Positions 47,458-57,426 are shown, counted from the stretch's first letter. The stretch is DNA of 64,000 bases from CAVQFO01 sp963711725 (GCA_963711725.1 CAVQFO010000023.1:248001-312000), one strand, 5' to 3'. The notes: generated by a model not told the origin, from the letters alone. A program made the numbers and translations.

Positions 47458-48170
47458 TGAGCGAAGCCGTCATCGAGCTGGCAGGCGTCGACCGAGCCTT
47501 TCAGGTCGGCGACCAGACCGTGCACGCCCTGGACGGCGTCGACCTTGCCATCGGCGCCGGCGAATACGTCTCAATAATGGGGCCGTCCGGCTCCGGCAAG
47601 TCCACACTGCTCAACATCCTGGGCCTGCTGGATCGGCCCACGGGCGGCCACTATCTGCTGGACGGCAGGGACGTAACCGGGCTGACGGACGAACAGCGGG
47701 CCCAGGTTCGAGGCGAGCGAATCGGCTTTGTGTTCCAGGCCTTCCACTTGATCCCGCGGCTTAGCGCCGCGGAGAACATCGAACTCCCGCTGATGCTGGC
47801 CGGCATGGCTCCGGCGGAGCGCCGGCAGCGCGTTCAATCCGCGCTGGAGGCCATGGACATCACGGCGCGCGGCCATCACCTACCCAATCAGTTATCCGGC
47901 GGCCAGCGCCAGCGGGTGGCCATCGCCCGGGCCATGGTCACCCATCCGTCCGTACTACTGGCCGATGAGCCCACCGGCAATCTGGACCGCCACTCCGGCC
48001 AGGACGTGATCGACCTGCTGGAACGACTGAACAGCGAGGGCATCACCCTGCTGCTGGTGACCCACGACCCGGAAATGGGCAATCGCGCGCGCCGCCAGAT
48101 CCACATGGTGGACGGGCGCATCGCCGACGACTCCGCGAACGACGCAAAGGTCAGCAGGCCCTCGCCATGA
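47457..48170 (+). CDS. ABC transporter ATP-binding protein (MacB/LolD-like)
   Basis: 237 residues. Walker A GPSGSGKST, Q-loop FVFQAFHLIPRL, signature LSGGQRQRVAIARAM, Walker B LLADEPTGNLD and the switch region LLVTHDPEMG. It is the stand-alone ATPase for the two FtsX/MacB-type permeases that follow. The ATG overlaps the adaptor stop (ATGA-type junction). Confidence 0.95.
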   Translation: MSEAVIELAGVDRAFQVGDQTVHALDGVDLAIGAGEYVSIMGPSGSGKSTLLNILGLLDRPTGGHYLLDGRDVTGLTDEQRAQVRGERIGFVFQAFHLIPRLSAAENIELPLMLAGMAPAERRQRVQSALEAMDITARGHHLPNQLSGGQRQRVAIARAMVTHPSVLLADEPTGNLDRHSGQDVIDLLERLNSEGITLLLVTHDPEMGNRARRQIHMVDGRIADDSANDAKVSRPSP

Positions 48171-49378
48171 ACTGGACGGACAGCATCCGCTATGCCCTGG
48201 GCGCGCTGTCCGGCGCCCGGGTTCGCACGGCGTTGATGCTGCTGGCCATGTCCATCGGCGTTGCCGCCGTGGTGGTGCTGACGGCGTTGGGCGAAGGCGC
48301 CCGCCAATACATTGCCGGCGAATTTTCCGCCCTGGGGACGAACCTGGTCATCGTGATTCCCGGGCGCAACGAAACCACCGGCGGCGGCGGGCCGCCGCCC
48401 CTGGGCGGTCTGACGGTGCGGGATCTGACACTGGACGACGCCCTGGCGCTGAACCGAAGCCGCTCGGTGGAGGCCGTGGCGCCGCTGGCCATCGGCGAGG
48501 CACCCGCATCCTTCGGCAGCAAGTCCCGCGACAGCCTCATTATGGGTTCCACCCACGAGTTGCAGGCCGTGCGCCAGCTGGAGATCGCCCAGGGCCGATT
48601 CCTGCCGCCCGGCGACCCCCGCCAGAGCGAACCGGTGTGCGTCATCGGCGAGACCATTCGCACCGAGCTGTTCGGCGCCAAGCCGGCGCTGGGGCAATGG
48701 CTGCGCATCGGAGACCGGCGGTTCCGCGTGATCGGCATCATCTCGCAGAAGGGGGAATCCCTGGGCGCCAACATGGACGAAGTGATCGTCATTCCCGTGT
48801 CCTCCGCCCAGGCACTGTTCAACAGCTTCTCCCTGTTCCGCATTCTCATTCAGGCCCGGGGGCGGGAAAGCATCGAGCCGGCGCGCAAGGATGTGCTGCG
48901 CATACTCACGGAACGGCACGAGGGCGAACAGGACGTGACGGTCATCACCCAGGATTCCGTGTTGGCCGCCTTTGACCGCATCTTCAAGGCGCTAACCCTT
49001 ACCGTGGGCGGTATCGCCGCCATCAGCCTGGTGGTGGCCGGCATCCTGGTCATGAACGTCATGCTGGTGGCGGTCAGCCAGCGCACCCACGAAATCGGCC
49101 TGCTGCGGGCCCTCGGCGCCACCAGCCGGCGAATCCGAATCCTGTTCCTGCTGGAGGCGGGCCTGCTGTCCGTGTTCGGCGCCCTGCTTGGCCTGGGGAT
49201 CGGCTGGCTGGGCAGCCTGGCCATTGTCTATTTCTTTCCCACCCTGCCCGCCGAACCGCCGGTCTGGGCGGTGGCTGCCGGCAGCGGAATTGCCATCGTG
49301 ACGGGAATGCTGTTCGCCTGGATGCCGTCCAGCCGGGCGGCACGGCTGGATCCGGTCGACGCCCTTACCCGCCTATAG
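48167..49378 (+). CDS. MacB/FtsX-type ABC permease, first copy
   Basis: 403 residues. An N-terminal TM helix (about 20-40) precedes a large MacB_PCD periplasmic domain and three C-terminal helices of the FtsX family. The hallmark ISLVVAGILVMNVMLVAVSQ and RTHEIGLLRALGAT is present. It overlaps the ATPase gene by 4 nt and is followed 2 nt later by a second permease gene. Confidence 0.94.
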   Translation: MNWTDSIRYALGALSGARVRTALMLLAMSIGVAAVVVLTALGEGARQYIAGEFSALGTNLVIVIPGRNETTGGGGPPPLGGLTVRDLTLDDALALNRSRSVEAVAPLAIGEAPASFGSKSRDSLIMGSTHELQAVRQLEIAQGRFLPPGDPRQSEPVCVIGETIRTELFGAKPALGQWLRIGDRRFRVIGIISQKGESLGANMDEVIVIPVSSAQALFNSFSLFRILIQARGRESIEPARKDVLRILTERHEGEQDVTVITQDSVLAAFDRIFKALTLTVGGIAAISLVVAGILVMNVMLVAVSQRTHEIGLLRALGATSRRIRILFLLEAGLLSVFGALLGLGIGWLGSLAIVYFFPTLPAEPPVWAVAAGSGIAIVTGMLFAWMPSSRAARLDPVDALTRL

Positions 49379-49380
49379 CC

Positions 49381-50580
49381 ATGTTCATCCGCGATTACAG
49401 CAAGCTCACCCTCCGCTCGGTCACTGCCCACCGGCTGCGCAGCTTCCTCACCGGCCTGGGCATCGCGGTGGGCATTGCCGCCGTGGTCCTGCTCACATCC
49501 ATCGGCGAAGGCATCCGGCATTTCGTGCTTGCGGAATTCAGCCAGTTCGGCACCACAGTCATGGGCATCCAACCTGGCCGCACGTCCACACATGGCGCCT
49601 CGCCGGGCGTGTTCGGCAGCACCCGACCCCTGACCCTCGACGACGTGCAGGCGCTTGAACGGGTCCCTGGCGTGGATGCCGTGCAGGGCGTGATTCAAGG
49701 CAACACCACCGTGGAAGGGGCCGGCCGGTCTCGGCGGACAACGGTAATCGGCGCCGGCTCCGAGCTGCCGCGAATCTTCAGTTTCGAAGTCGGTATGGGC
49801 CACTTCCTGCCCGCCGATGATCCCCGCAGCGCGCGGGCCTTCGCCGTGCTGGGCGACAAGGTCTACCGGGAGTTGTTCCCGAAGGGGAACCCGCTGGGTG
49901 CGCGCATCCGCGTTGGCGGAAACCGTTTTCGGGTAATCGGCGTCATGGCCGCAAAGGGTCAGATTCTCGGCTTTGACCTGGACGACGCGGTCTACATCCC
50001 CACGGCCAAGGCCATGGAGTTGTTCGATCGCGACGGTGTGATGGAAATCGACGTGCTCTACGGTTCCAACACGGACGTGGACGCCCTCTCCAAGCACGTC
50101 ACACGGATTCTGACTGCCCGCCACGGGCGCCAGGACTTCACGATCACCACGCAACAGCAGATGCTGGATTCACTGGGCTCGGTACTGAACACCCTGACCA
50201 TCGCCGTGGGCGCCCTGGGCGGCATATCGCTGTTCGTGGGCGCGGTGGGCATTCTCACCATCATGACCATCGCAGTGCGAGAGCGCACCGCCGAGATCGG
50301 CCTGCTTCGGGCCCTGGGCGCGCGCAGCGGTCAGATTCTGGGTCTATTCCTGGGAGAAGCGGTGATTCTTTCCGCCCTCGGGGGCGCCGCGGGCATCGGC
50401 TTGGGCGTGGGCGTCGCGCACCTGCTGAGCGCTGCGCTTCCGGCTTTGCCCGTGCACACATCCTGGAGTTACGCGGCCGCGGCCCTGGGTCTGTCCGCAC
50501 TGATCGGCTTCGGCGCCGGCGTGCTTCCCGCCCGGCGAGCCTCCCGACTGGACCCGGTCGACGCTTTACGGGCCGAATAA
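49381..50580 (+). CDS. MacB/FtsX-type ABC permease, second copy
   Basis: 399 residues with the same layout: one N-terminal helix, a periplasmic MacB_PCD domain and three C-terminal helices with RTAEIGLLRALGARSGQ. It differs clearly from the first copy, so the exporter is probably a heterodimer sharing one ATPase. It ends the operon that begins with the PilB-like ATPase. Confidence 0.94.
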   Translation: MFIRDYSKLTLRSVTAHRLRSFLTGLGIAVGIAAVVLLTSIGEGIRHFVLAEFSQFGTTVMGIQPGRTSTHGASPGVFGSTRPLTLDDVQALERVPGVDAVQGVIQGNTTVEGAGRSRRTTVIGAGSELPRIFSFEVGMGHFLPADDPRSARAFAVLGDKVYRELFPKGNPLGARIRVGGNRFRVIGVMAAKGQILGFDLDDAVYIPTAKAMELFDRDGVMEIDVLYGSNTDVDALSKHVTRILTARHGRQDFTITTQQQMLDSLGSVLNTLTIAVGALGGISLFVGAVGILTIMTIAVRERTAEIGLLRALGARSGQILGLFLGEAVILSALGGAAGIGLGVGVAHLLSAALPALPVHTSWSYAAAALGLSALIGFGAGVLPARRASRLDPVDALRAE

Positions 50581-50771
50581 CCCTATCCGGAGGACGAATC
50601 GTCGACTTCCGGTGGCCGTCATGGCAAAGCCGTATCGGTCTCCGCCCAGGGCGATCGACTTGGGTTCACTTGCGCCGCATCGGCCCGGCGTCAGGCCGAT
50701 GCGGCAGGCTTCCGGTTGATTCCCCGGGAGCTGGGCACGGGTCGCACTCGCACGGAACGCGATCCGGCGCC

Positions 50772-51056
50772 CTAAAAAGCGCGACGATGGTGGCGGTTAT
50801 GTCCACCGCCGGCGCGCGGGCGCGCTTCATTGATACGCAGGGTTCTCCCCCCGTACTCCTGACCGTTCAAGGCTTCGATTGCTGCGTCCGCGGCCGATGG
50901 TTCCATTTCGACAAAGCCGAAACCACGAGGACGACCCGACTCCCTGTCGCTGATCAGCTTGACCGACTTCACGTCGCCATGAGCGGCGAACAGGTCACGG
51001 ACTTCGTCATCGGTCGCGCTGAAGGGCAGATTCCCTACGTAAATGGTCTTGGACAC
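50772..51056 (-). CDS. RRM-type RNA-binding protein
   Basis: 94 residues from a GTG at 51056 (SKTIYVGNLPFSATDDEV). RNP2 is IYVGNL and RNP1 RGFGFVEM. A short basic His/Arg-rich tail follows (RAGGGHNRHHRRAF). Such small RRM proteins are often cold-induced RNA chaperones. The SD GAGGAG is 9 nt before GTG. An ATG at 51083 would extend it by nine residues, but the family core begins at this GTG. Confidence 0.88.
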   Translation of the reverse strand: MSKTIYVGNLPFSATDDEVRDLFAAHGDVKSVKLISDRESGRPRGFGFVEMEPSAADAAIEALNGQEYGGRTLRINEARPRAGGGHNRHHRRAF

Positions 51057-51543
51057 TTCCTTACTCTCCTCAACGAAAGGCACAGCCCGCTTTCCGGGAG
51101 GCCCAGGCCGTCCCCGCGGGCGAGACTAAAGCGGCGAAGGGAACGGTCTCCGTACCCCGCTACCGTCTTCGGGGACCCGGATTCATCATGGAAGAACATC
51201 GGAAACCCCATCCCTGGATGCCTTTGCCGATCCCGCTCCGGGGTACGGGCACGTCCGTAGCGAACACGCCCAGTGGCGTAGCTGGAAGGAACAACGGCAG
51301 CCAAGGAAAGTAATGGTTCAGAATCTGGGATTCGTCAAGGTGAGTTGGGAAACGGTTACCGAGGTCTTATTAGGGATTTGCCCCGGCAGACAGCGGAGCG
51401 GGACAGGGCAGAATTCAGATTTGCGGGTTGTCGCAAAACACGAAGAGCGCGAAGCACACGAAGCCAAATATGCTTCTTCGTGTCCTTCGCGCTCTTCGTG
51501 GTTCAGACATTGAGGCGACGATACGCCTGCTCGGAAAGGCGCG
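51057..51543. repeat. Gap between the RRM gene and secF with an inverted repeat
   Basis: 487 nt without a recognisable gene. It contains perfect 16-bp arms, CACGAAGAGCGCGAAG at 51439-51454 and its complement at 51485-51500, about 30 nt apart. This is related to the repeat at 31241-31330. The rest shows no clear structure. Confidence 0.7.
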
Positions 51544-52473
51544 TTACGGTGCCGGTTCGGCCCCCGGCTTCTCCGGCGGAATCAGATCCTGCTTGCTCAC
51601 GCCCAGGGCCAGGGCCAGGGCGCTGGCGATGTAGATGGACGAGTACGTACCAACGCCGATACCGACCAGCAGGGCCAGCGCGAAGCCGGAGATGGTCTCT
51701 CCGCCGAGCACGTACAGACACACCACCACGATCAAAGTGGTTCCGGAGGTCATCAAGGTCCGGGACAGGGTCTGGTTGATGGACGCGTTCATGTTGTCCA
51801 CCGTAGATCCCTTGCGGATACGCACGAAATTCTCTCGAATCCGGTCGAACACCACGATGGTGTCGTTGAGGCTGTAACCAATCACGGCCAGGATGGCCGC
51901 CAGCACGGTGAGATCGAATTCCACCTGGAACAGGGCGAACACGCCCACGGTAATAATCACGTCGTGCACCAGGGCGGCGACGGCCCCCAGCGCGAAGCGC
52001 TTCTCGAACCGGAACGCCACGTAGACCAGGATGCCGAACAACGCATAGAGCATCGCGAGGCTTCCCTGCAGCGCCAAGTGCTCGCCCACCTGCGGACCCA
52101 CGAACTCCACGCGCCGCTTCTCGACGTTGGGCGTCTTGACCTGCAAGGCCTGGATCACCTGATCGCTGATCTGCGCGCTGGCAAGGTTTTCCCGCGGCGC
52201 AACGCGAATCAACACGTCCCTGGATGTACCGAAGTGCTGGACCACGGCATCCTGAAAGCCGGCGTCCTGCAAGGCGGAGCGAATGGTGTCGAGGTCGGCC
52301 GCCTGCGGATAGCCCACCTCGATCACCGTGCCGCCGGTGAAATCGATGCCCAGGTTCAGGCCGCGGGTCAGGAACGATCCGATGGCGATCACGATCAAAA
52401 GGGCTGACATTGCGAATGCCAAGCGGCGCTTGCCCAGGAAATTGATGGAAGTCGTTTTCTCGAAAAATCGCAT
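51544..52473 (-). CDS. secF: Protein translocase subunit SecF
   Basis: 309 residues, six helices, with N-terminal FEKTTSINFLGKRRLAFAM and the hallmark LTVLAAILAVIGYSLNDTIVVFDR. It works with SecD to use the proton gradient for late protein export. It lies 12 nt after secD. Confidence 0.97.
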   Translation of the reverse strand: MRFFEKTTSINFLGKRRLAFAMSALLIVIAIGSFLTRGLNLGIDFTGGTVIEVGYPQAADLDTIRSALQDAGFQDAVVQHFGTSRDVLIRVAPRENLASAQISDQVIQALQVKTPNVEKRRVEFVGPQVGEHLALQGSLAMLYALFGILVYVAFRFEKRFALGAVAALVHDVIITVGVFALFQVEFDLTVLAAILAVIGYSLNDTIVVFDRIRENFVRIRKGSTVDNMNASINQTLSRTLMTSGTTLIVVVCLYVLGGETISGFALALLVGIGVGTYSSIYIASALALALGVSKQDLIPPEKPGAEPAP

Positions 52474-52485
52474 GGCTCCGACCTC

Positions 52486-54345
52486 CTAGATATGCAGGCG
52501 CGAGACGCGCTTGCCGCCGTAAATGAGGTTGACCAGGGCGCGGGTTCCCATGATGGCCGTGAACATCGAGGTGAGGATGCCCAGCGACAGCGTCACGGCG
52601 AAGCCCTTGATCGGCCCGGTGCCGAACAGGAATAGCACCACCCCGGAGATCAATGTGGTGATATTGGAGTCGGCAATGGTGGACAGCGCTTTCTCGTAGC
52701 CCGCGTGGATCGCCGCCTGGGGACTCATCCCCACCTTCAGCTCCTCACGTATTCGTTCGAATATGAGCACGTTGGCATCCACCGCCATACCCACGGTCAG
52801 TACGATACCGGCAATGCCTGGCAAGGTGAGCGTCGCCTGCAGAATCGACAGCAGCGCCACAATCAGGATCAGGTTGATGAACAGCGCGGCATCGGCGAAC
52901 AGGCCGAAGACGCGGTAGTACAGCGCCATGAACACCACCACCAGCAGGAACCCAATGGCTACTGCTTCGAAACCCTGATCGATGTTCTGCTGGCCCAGGC
53001 TCGGGCCGATGGTGCGTTCTTCAACGATGTCGATGGGCGCGGCGAGCGAGCCGGCGCGCAGCAACAGCGCGAGGTCGCGAGCTTCCTGGGGGCTGTCGAG
53101 CCCGGTGATACGGAAGCGGCTGCCCAGTGCCTCCTGGATCACCGCGATGTTGATGACTTTCTCGTCCTTCTGGTGGATGCGTTTGACCTTGCCATCCACC
53201 TTCTTGGTGACCGTCTGGTTCTCGATGAAGACCACGGCCATGCGCTTGCCGACGTTATGCTCGGTGGCCCGATTGAAAATCTTGCCGCCCGAGGAATCCA
53301 GGCGAATATTCACCTGGGCCTGGCCGTTGGTGCTGTCCAGGCCGGAGGCGGCATCGGTGATGTGATCGCCGGTGAGCAACACATCGCGCTTGAGCAGCAC
53401 GTAACCGCCGTCGCGGACCTTGAACTTCTTGTCGCTGGGCGGCACCGGGCCGTTCTCGCCGCCGGTGTAGGGGAAGTGATCCTCATCCACCATGCGGAAT
53501 TCCAGGGTGGCGGTGGCGCCTAGGATATCCTTGGCGCGGGCCACATCCTGCACGCCGGGCAACTGGACCACGATGTTGTCCTGGCCCTGCTGCTGGATCA
53601 CCGGCTCGGCCACGCCCAACTCGTTGACGCGGTTGCGCAGCGTGGTGATGTTCTGCTCCAGGGCCTTTTGGCGGATATCCTTCTGCTGCTGCTCGGATAG
53701 CGTCGCGGTCAGCTCGAAGGAACCGCCCTGCTCCGCCTGGGTGAGCTTGAGCTTGGGGTATTCGTTGGAAATGACCTGATAGGCCCGCTCCCGTTCCGGC
53801 GCCCGGCGGAAGACCACCTGCACCTTGCCGCCGCTGAGGTCCACGTCGGTATAGCGCACCTTGTTCTCGCGCAGCAGGTTCCGGAATTCGTTGACGTAGC
53901 GATCCAGGGCCTGGTTCACGGCCGCATCCATGTCCACCTGCATCAGGAAATGCACGCCGCCGCGCAGATCCAGGCCCAGGTACATGGGTTTGGCGTTGAT
54001 GTCGCGCAGCCACTGGGGCGTGCTGGGAGCCAGGCTCAGGGCAACCTTGTAATCGTTGCCAAGGGCATCGGTCACGGCATCGGCCGCCTTGAGCTGGGCG
54101 TCGGTATTGTTGAAGCGGACCAGGAACTGGTTATTGCGAACCCCCGCGGCCTTGTACTTGACCCCTGCGTCCTTGATCAGGTCCAGCACACGCTGTTGCA
54201 CGGTCTCGGCGGGCACACCGCGCGAAGCGGTGGTGACCTGGATGGCCGGGTCCTCACCGTAGAGGTTCGGCAGCGCATACAGGCCGCCGATGACCAATGC
54301 AGTAAGGATCACCAGGTACTTCCAAAGGGGATACCGGTTAATCAT
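52486..54345 (-). CDS. secD: Protein translocase subunit SecD
   Basis: 619 residues. An N-terminal helix precedes a large periplasmic P1 region (including YLGLDLRGGVHFLMQVD) and five further helices with AVAIGFLLVVVFMALYYR and GIVLTVGMAVDANVLIFER. The length matches E. coli SecD. Order yajC-secD-secF. Confidence 0.98.
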   Translation of the reverse strand: MINRYPLWKYLVILTALVIGGLYALPNLYGEDPAIQVTTASRGVPAETVQQRVLDLIKDAGVKYKAAGVRNNQFLVRFNNTDAQLKAADAVTDALGNDYKVALSLAPSTPQWLRDINAKPMYLGLDLRGGVHFLMQVDMDAAVNQALDRYVNEFRNLLRENKVRYTDVDLSGGKVQVVFRRAPERERAYQVISNEYPKLKLTQAEQGGSFELTATLSEQQQKDIRQKALEQNITTLRNRVNELGVAEPVIQQQGQDNIVVQLPGVQDVARAKDILGATATLEFRMVDEDHFPYTGGENGPVPPSDKKFKVRDGGYVLLKRDVLLTGDHITDAASGLDSTNGQAQVNIRLDSSGGKIFNRATEHNVGKRMAVVFIENQTVTKKVDGKVKRIHQKDEKVINIAVIQEALGSRFRITGLDSPQEARDLALLLRAGSLAAPIDIVEERTIGPSLGQQNIDQGFEAVAIGFLLVVVFMALYYRVFGLFADAALFINLILIVALLSILQATLTLPGIAGIVLTVGMAVDANVLIFERIREELKVGMSPQAAIHAGYEKALSTIADSNITTLISGVVLFLFGTGPIKGFAVTLSLGILTSMFTAIMGTRALVNLIYGGKRVSRLHI

Positions 54346-54370
54346 TCTTAACTCTTCTCAAAGGAGCTGA

Positions 54371-54730
54371 TTATTTGCCCTTCTTGGGGTCTTCTTTTTT
54401 GGCGCTGTCCTTGCCTTTCATGGTGCCTTTCGGAAGCACGGAGGCCACAGCGCCCTTCTGAATGCGGACCTGGACGTTGTTGGCGATTTCAAGAGTCGTG
54501 AAGCTTTCTCCGATCTCGACTACGCGCCCAACCATGCCGCCGTTGGTTACGACCTCGTCGCCCTTGCCAAGTTCCGCCAGCATCTTCTTGTGCTCGCGGG
54601 AGCGCTTGAACTGCGGCCAGATCATCAGGAAGAACATCGCGACGATCAGGATGAGGAAGATGAAACTGCCCCCACCGGGCTGCTGGCCACCACCGCCCGC
54701 GGCCATGGCATCGGAAATGAAGAAATCCAT
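54371..54730 (-). CDS. yajC: Preprotein translocase accessory subunit YajC
   Basis: 119 residues from the ATG at 54730 (MDFFISDAMAAGGGGQQPGG). It has one TM helix (about 22-40), then the conserved FKRSREHKKMLAELGKGDEV and GMVGRVVEIG. The tail is lysine-rich. It lies 25 nt upstream of secD. The open frame continues upstream but without family similarity. Confidence 0.95.
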   Translation of the reverse strand: MDFFISDAMAAGGGGQQPGGGSFIFLILIVAMFFLMIWPQFKRSREHKKMLAELGKGDEVVTNGGMVGRVVEIGESFTTLEIANNVQVRIQKGAVASVLPKGTMKGKDSAKKEDPKKGK

Positions 54731-54895
54731 GTGCAAAACCCCTTTGCCAGTCGATGCAAGGCGGAAACAATGCCTTCGGCGGCACCCGCCCGTCAAATCC
54801 GGGACGCATTATGTCACAGGCTCGGCGCGGTTGCTCGGGGATCGACCGACGGGTTTCGCCGCAATCCACTCGGACGAGCCAGGGCCATGGACTGA

Positions 54896-54993
54896 AAGGT
54901 ATTCACCACAGAGACACGGAGCACACAGAGGACAAGAGAACAATCCTTACTCGTGCTTCTCCGTGCGCTCTGTGCCTCTGTGGTGAATACCTT
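54896..54993. repeat. Inverted repeat of the accacagag type, yajC-tgt gap
   Basis: The 332-nt gap 54731-55062 holds no gene. Perfect 18-bp arms AAGGTATTCACCACAGAG (54896-54913) and complement (54976-54993) extend imperfectly inward to a hairpin of about 98 nt. It shares its core with 15536-15822 and 57581-57659. Confidence 0.8.
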
Positions 54994-55062
54994 CGTAGCT
55001 TCCCCGCTGAATGGGTAAAGCCCGCCGATACCCATCATCTCCGCCATGTTCCGCGAAAGTGG

Positions 55063-56175
55063 TCAATCCGGCCCCTGGGCCAGTTGGGCATAAAAGTCGC
55101 CCACGTAGCTCTGCAGCGCTCCGGCGGCAATGGCTTCCCGAAGTCCACGCATCAGATCCTGATAGTAGTGCAGGTTGTGGATGGTATTGAGCCGGGCGCC
55201 GAGGATTTCGTTACAGCGATCCAGGTGCTTGAGATAGGCGCGGCTATAGTTCCGGCACGTGTAGCAACCGCATTCGGGATCGAGCGGGCGGGTGTCGTCG
55301 GCAAACCGGCTGTTGCGGATTCGCAGCTGGCCCCGGCGCGTAAAGAGATAGCCGTTGCGGGCATTGCGGGTGGGAATTACGCAGTCGAACATGTCCATCC
55401 CTCGGCGCACCGCCTCCACGATATCCTGCGGTTTCCCGACCCCCATCAAATAACGCGGATGGCTATCGGGCAGACGCGGCGTGACGTGATCGAGGATCTT
55501 TAGCCGCTCCTCCTCAGGCTCGCCCACGGACAGACCGCCGATGGCGTAGCCGTCGAAGCCAATATCGGTCAGCCCGGCCAGGGAGGCGTCGCGCAAGTCC
55601 GGAAACATTCCGCCCTGGACGATGCCGAACAGGGCCGAGGGATTGTCGCCGTGGGCGCGGCGGCTGCGCTCGGCCCAACGCAGAGACAACTCCATGGACT
55701 TGCGGGCCGTGTCCTTGTCCACCGGATAGGGCGTGCATTCGTCGAAGATCATGACGATGTCCGAGCCCAGAGCCCGCTGCACGGCCATGGATTCCTCGGG
55801 CCCCATGAAGACCTTGGAGCCGTTGACCGGCGAGCGGAAATGCACGCCCTCCTCGGTGATCTTGCGGATATCGCCCAGGCTGAACACCTGGAATCCGCCC
55901 GAGTCCGTCAGAATGGGGCCGTCCCAATGCATGAAGTCGTGCAGGTCGCCATGGCGGGCGATGACGTCCGTGCCCGGCCGCAGCCAGAGGTGGAAGGTGT
56001 TGCCGAGAATGATCTCGGCGCCCAGCCCCCGCAGCTCCTCCGGCGTCATGGCCTTGACCGTCCCGTAGGTGCCGACGGGCATGAATGCCGGCGTCTGCAC
56101 CTCGCCGCGCGGGAACTGCAGCCGCCCGCGCCGGGCGCCGCCGTCGGTGCCCATCAGTTCGAAGGTCATGCTCAT
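55063..56175 (-). CDS. tgt: tRNA-guanine transglycosylase
   Basis: Inserts preQ1 in place of G34 of queuosine tRNAs. The 370 residues contain ILGNTFHLWLRPG, LTDSGGFQVFSLG and the zinc-binding CGCYTCRNYSRAYLKHL. It overlaps the queA end by 4 nt. Confidence 0.97.
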   Translation of the reverse strand: MSMTFELMGTDGGARRGRLQFPRGEVQTPAFMPVGTYGTVKAMTPEELRGLGAEIILGNTFHLWLRPGTDVIARHGDLHDFMHWDGPILTDSGGFQVFSLGDIRKITEEGVHFRSPVNGSKVFMGPEESMAVQRALGSDIVMIFDECTPYPVDKDTARKSMELSLRWAERSRRAHGDNPSALFGIVQGGMFPDLRDASLAGLTDIGFDGYAIGGLSVGEPEEERLKILDHVTPRLPDSHPRYLMGVGKPQDIVEAVRRGMDMFDCVIPTRNARNGYLFTRRGQLRIRNSRFADDTRPLDPECGCYTCRNYSRAYLKHLDRCNEILGARLNTIHNLHYYQDLMRGLREAIAAGALQSYVGDFYAQLAQGPD

Positions 56176-57220
56176 GACGCGGCCTCCGCGTCGGCGCGCG
56201 GATACAGGAACATGGCATCGCCGTAGCTGAAGAATCGATAGCGCTCTGCCACGGCGTGCCGATAGGCGTTCATGACGTGATCGTAGCCGGCGAACGCGCT
56301 GACCAGCATGATCAGCGTGGATTCCGGCAGGTGGAAATTGGTGACCAGGGCGTCGATGACCCGAAAGCGATAGCCGGGCTTGATGAAGATTTCGGTATCG
56401 CCGGCAGACGGCCGCAGCTCGCCGCCGGCAGCGGCGCTCTCAAGGGCGCGCACCACCGTCGTTCCCACGGCCACCACCCGCTTGCCCGCCGCGCGGGCCT
56501 CGGCCACCGCCGCACAGGTCTGCTCGGAGACTTCCAGGTATTCGCTGTGCATGCGGTGTTGGTCCAGATCGTCCTCGCGCACCGGCTGGAAGGTCCCGGC
56601 GCCCACGTGCAAGGTCACGAACGTCGGTCTTCACACCGCGCGCGGCGAGATCATCCAGGAGTTCCGCGTCGAAATGCAGCCCCGCCGTCGGCGCGGCCAC
56701 CGCGCCCGGGGCGCCGCGCGTAGACCGTCTGATAGCGCTCCCGGTCGGCCTCCTCGTCGGGTCGTTCGATGTAAGGCGGCAACGGCATGTGACCATGGCG
56801 GCCCAGATACTCCAGAACCGGCACGTCCGTCTCGAATCGAAGCCGGAACAGGTCTTCTTCGCGCCCGTCGACGCGCGCGATGCCCCCACCTTCGAATTCG
56901 AGCCGCGTCCCCGGACGGGGCGACTTGCTGGCCCGGACGTGGGCGAGCACGGATGCCTCATCCACGAAACGCTCGACAAGGATCTCCACACGGCCGCCCG
57001 TCTCCTTGTGACCGAACAGCCGCGCGGGTACGACGCGGGTATCGTTCAGCACCAGCAGGTCGCCGGGCTGCAACAATTCGGCGAGATCGGAAAAGCGACG
57101 GTCCGCGTAGTCGCCGGTGCGCCCGTCGAGACACAACAGGCGGCTCGCCGAACGCTTGTCCAGCGGTCGGTCGGCGATCAGCTCCCGAGGGAGATCGAAG
57201 TGGAAATCACTGCGGCGCAT
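56172..57220 (-). CDS. queA: S-adenosylmethionine:tRNA ribosyltransferase-isomerase (two frameshifts)
   Basis: Makes epoxyqueuosine in tRNA. The N-terminal frame MRRSDFHFDLPRELIADRPL runs to TVYARRPG. A middle frame gives GAVAAPTAGLHFDAELLDDL. A third gives VTLHVGAGTFQPVREDDLDQ and the C-terminus. Extra bases in GGGG at 56708-56711 and near 56622 explain both shifts, and correction yields 348 residues, the normal size. It overlaps tgt by 4 nt. Confidence 0.88.
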
Positions 57221-57269
57221 GGGCCGGGAATACTACCAGGGCCACGGGGCGCGGGGTAGGTGTCCGTGC

Positions 57270-57297
57270 TTGGACGAGGGCCGGTTCTACCTATATA
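57270..57297 (+). promoter_or_regulatory. Predicted promoter of tRNA-Leu
   Basis: -10 TATATA (57292-57297), 16-nt spacer and a weak -35 TTGGAC (57270-57275). A GC-rich stretch just after the -10 resembles the discriminator of growth-rate-regulated stable RNA promoters. The start would be near 57304. Confidence 0.45.
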
Positions 57298-57327
57298 CTT
57301 GGCCGGCCTTCGGGGCGACGCCCCCTT

Positions 57328-57414
57328 GCCGGGATGGCGGAACTGGTAGACGCGCCGGATTCAAAATCCGGTTCTGGAGACAGAGTGTGGGTTCGAGTCC
57401 CACTCCCGGCACCA
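57328..57414 (+). tRNA. tRNA-Leu (anticodon CAA)
   Basis: 87 nt including encoded CCA. Acceptor GCCGGGA pairs with TCCCGGC. The anticodon loop TTCAAAA within CCGGA/TCCGG gives CAA, reading UUG. A long variable arm and the T-loop GGTTCGAGTCC fit a class II tRNA. Confidence 0.95.
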
Positions 57415-57426
57415 CATTCTCCTCGT

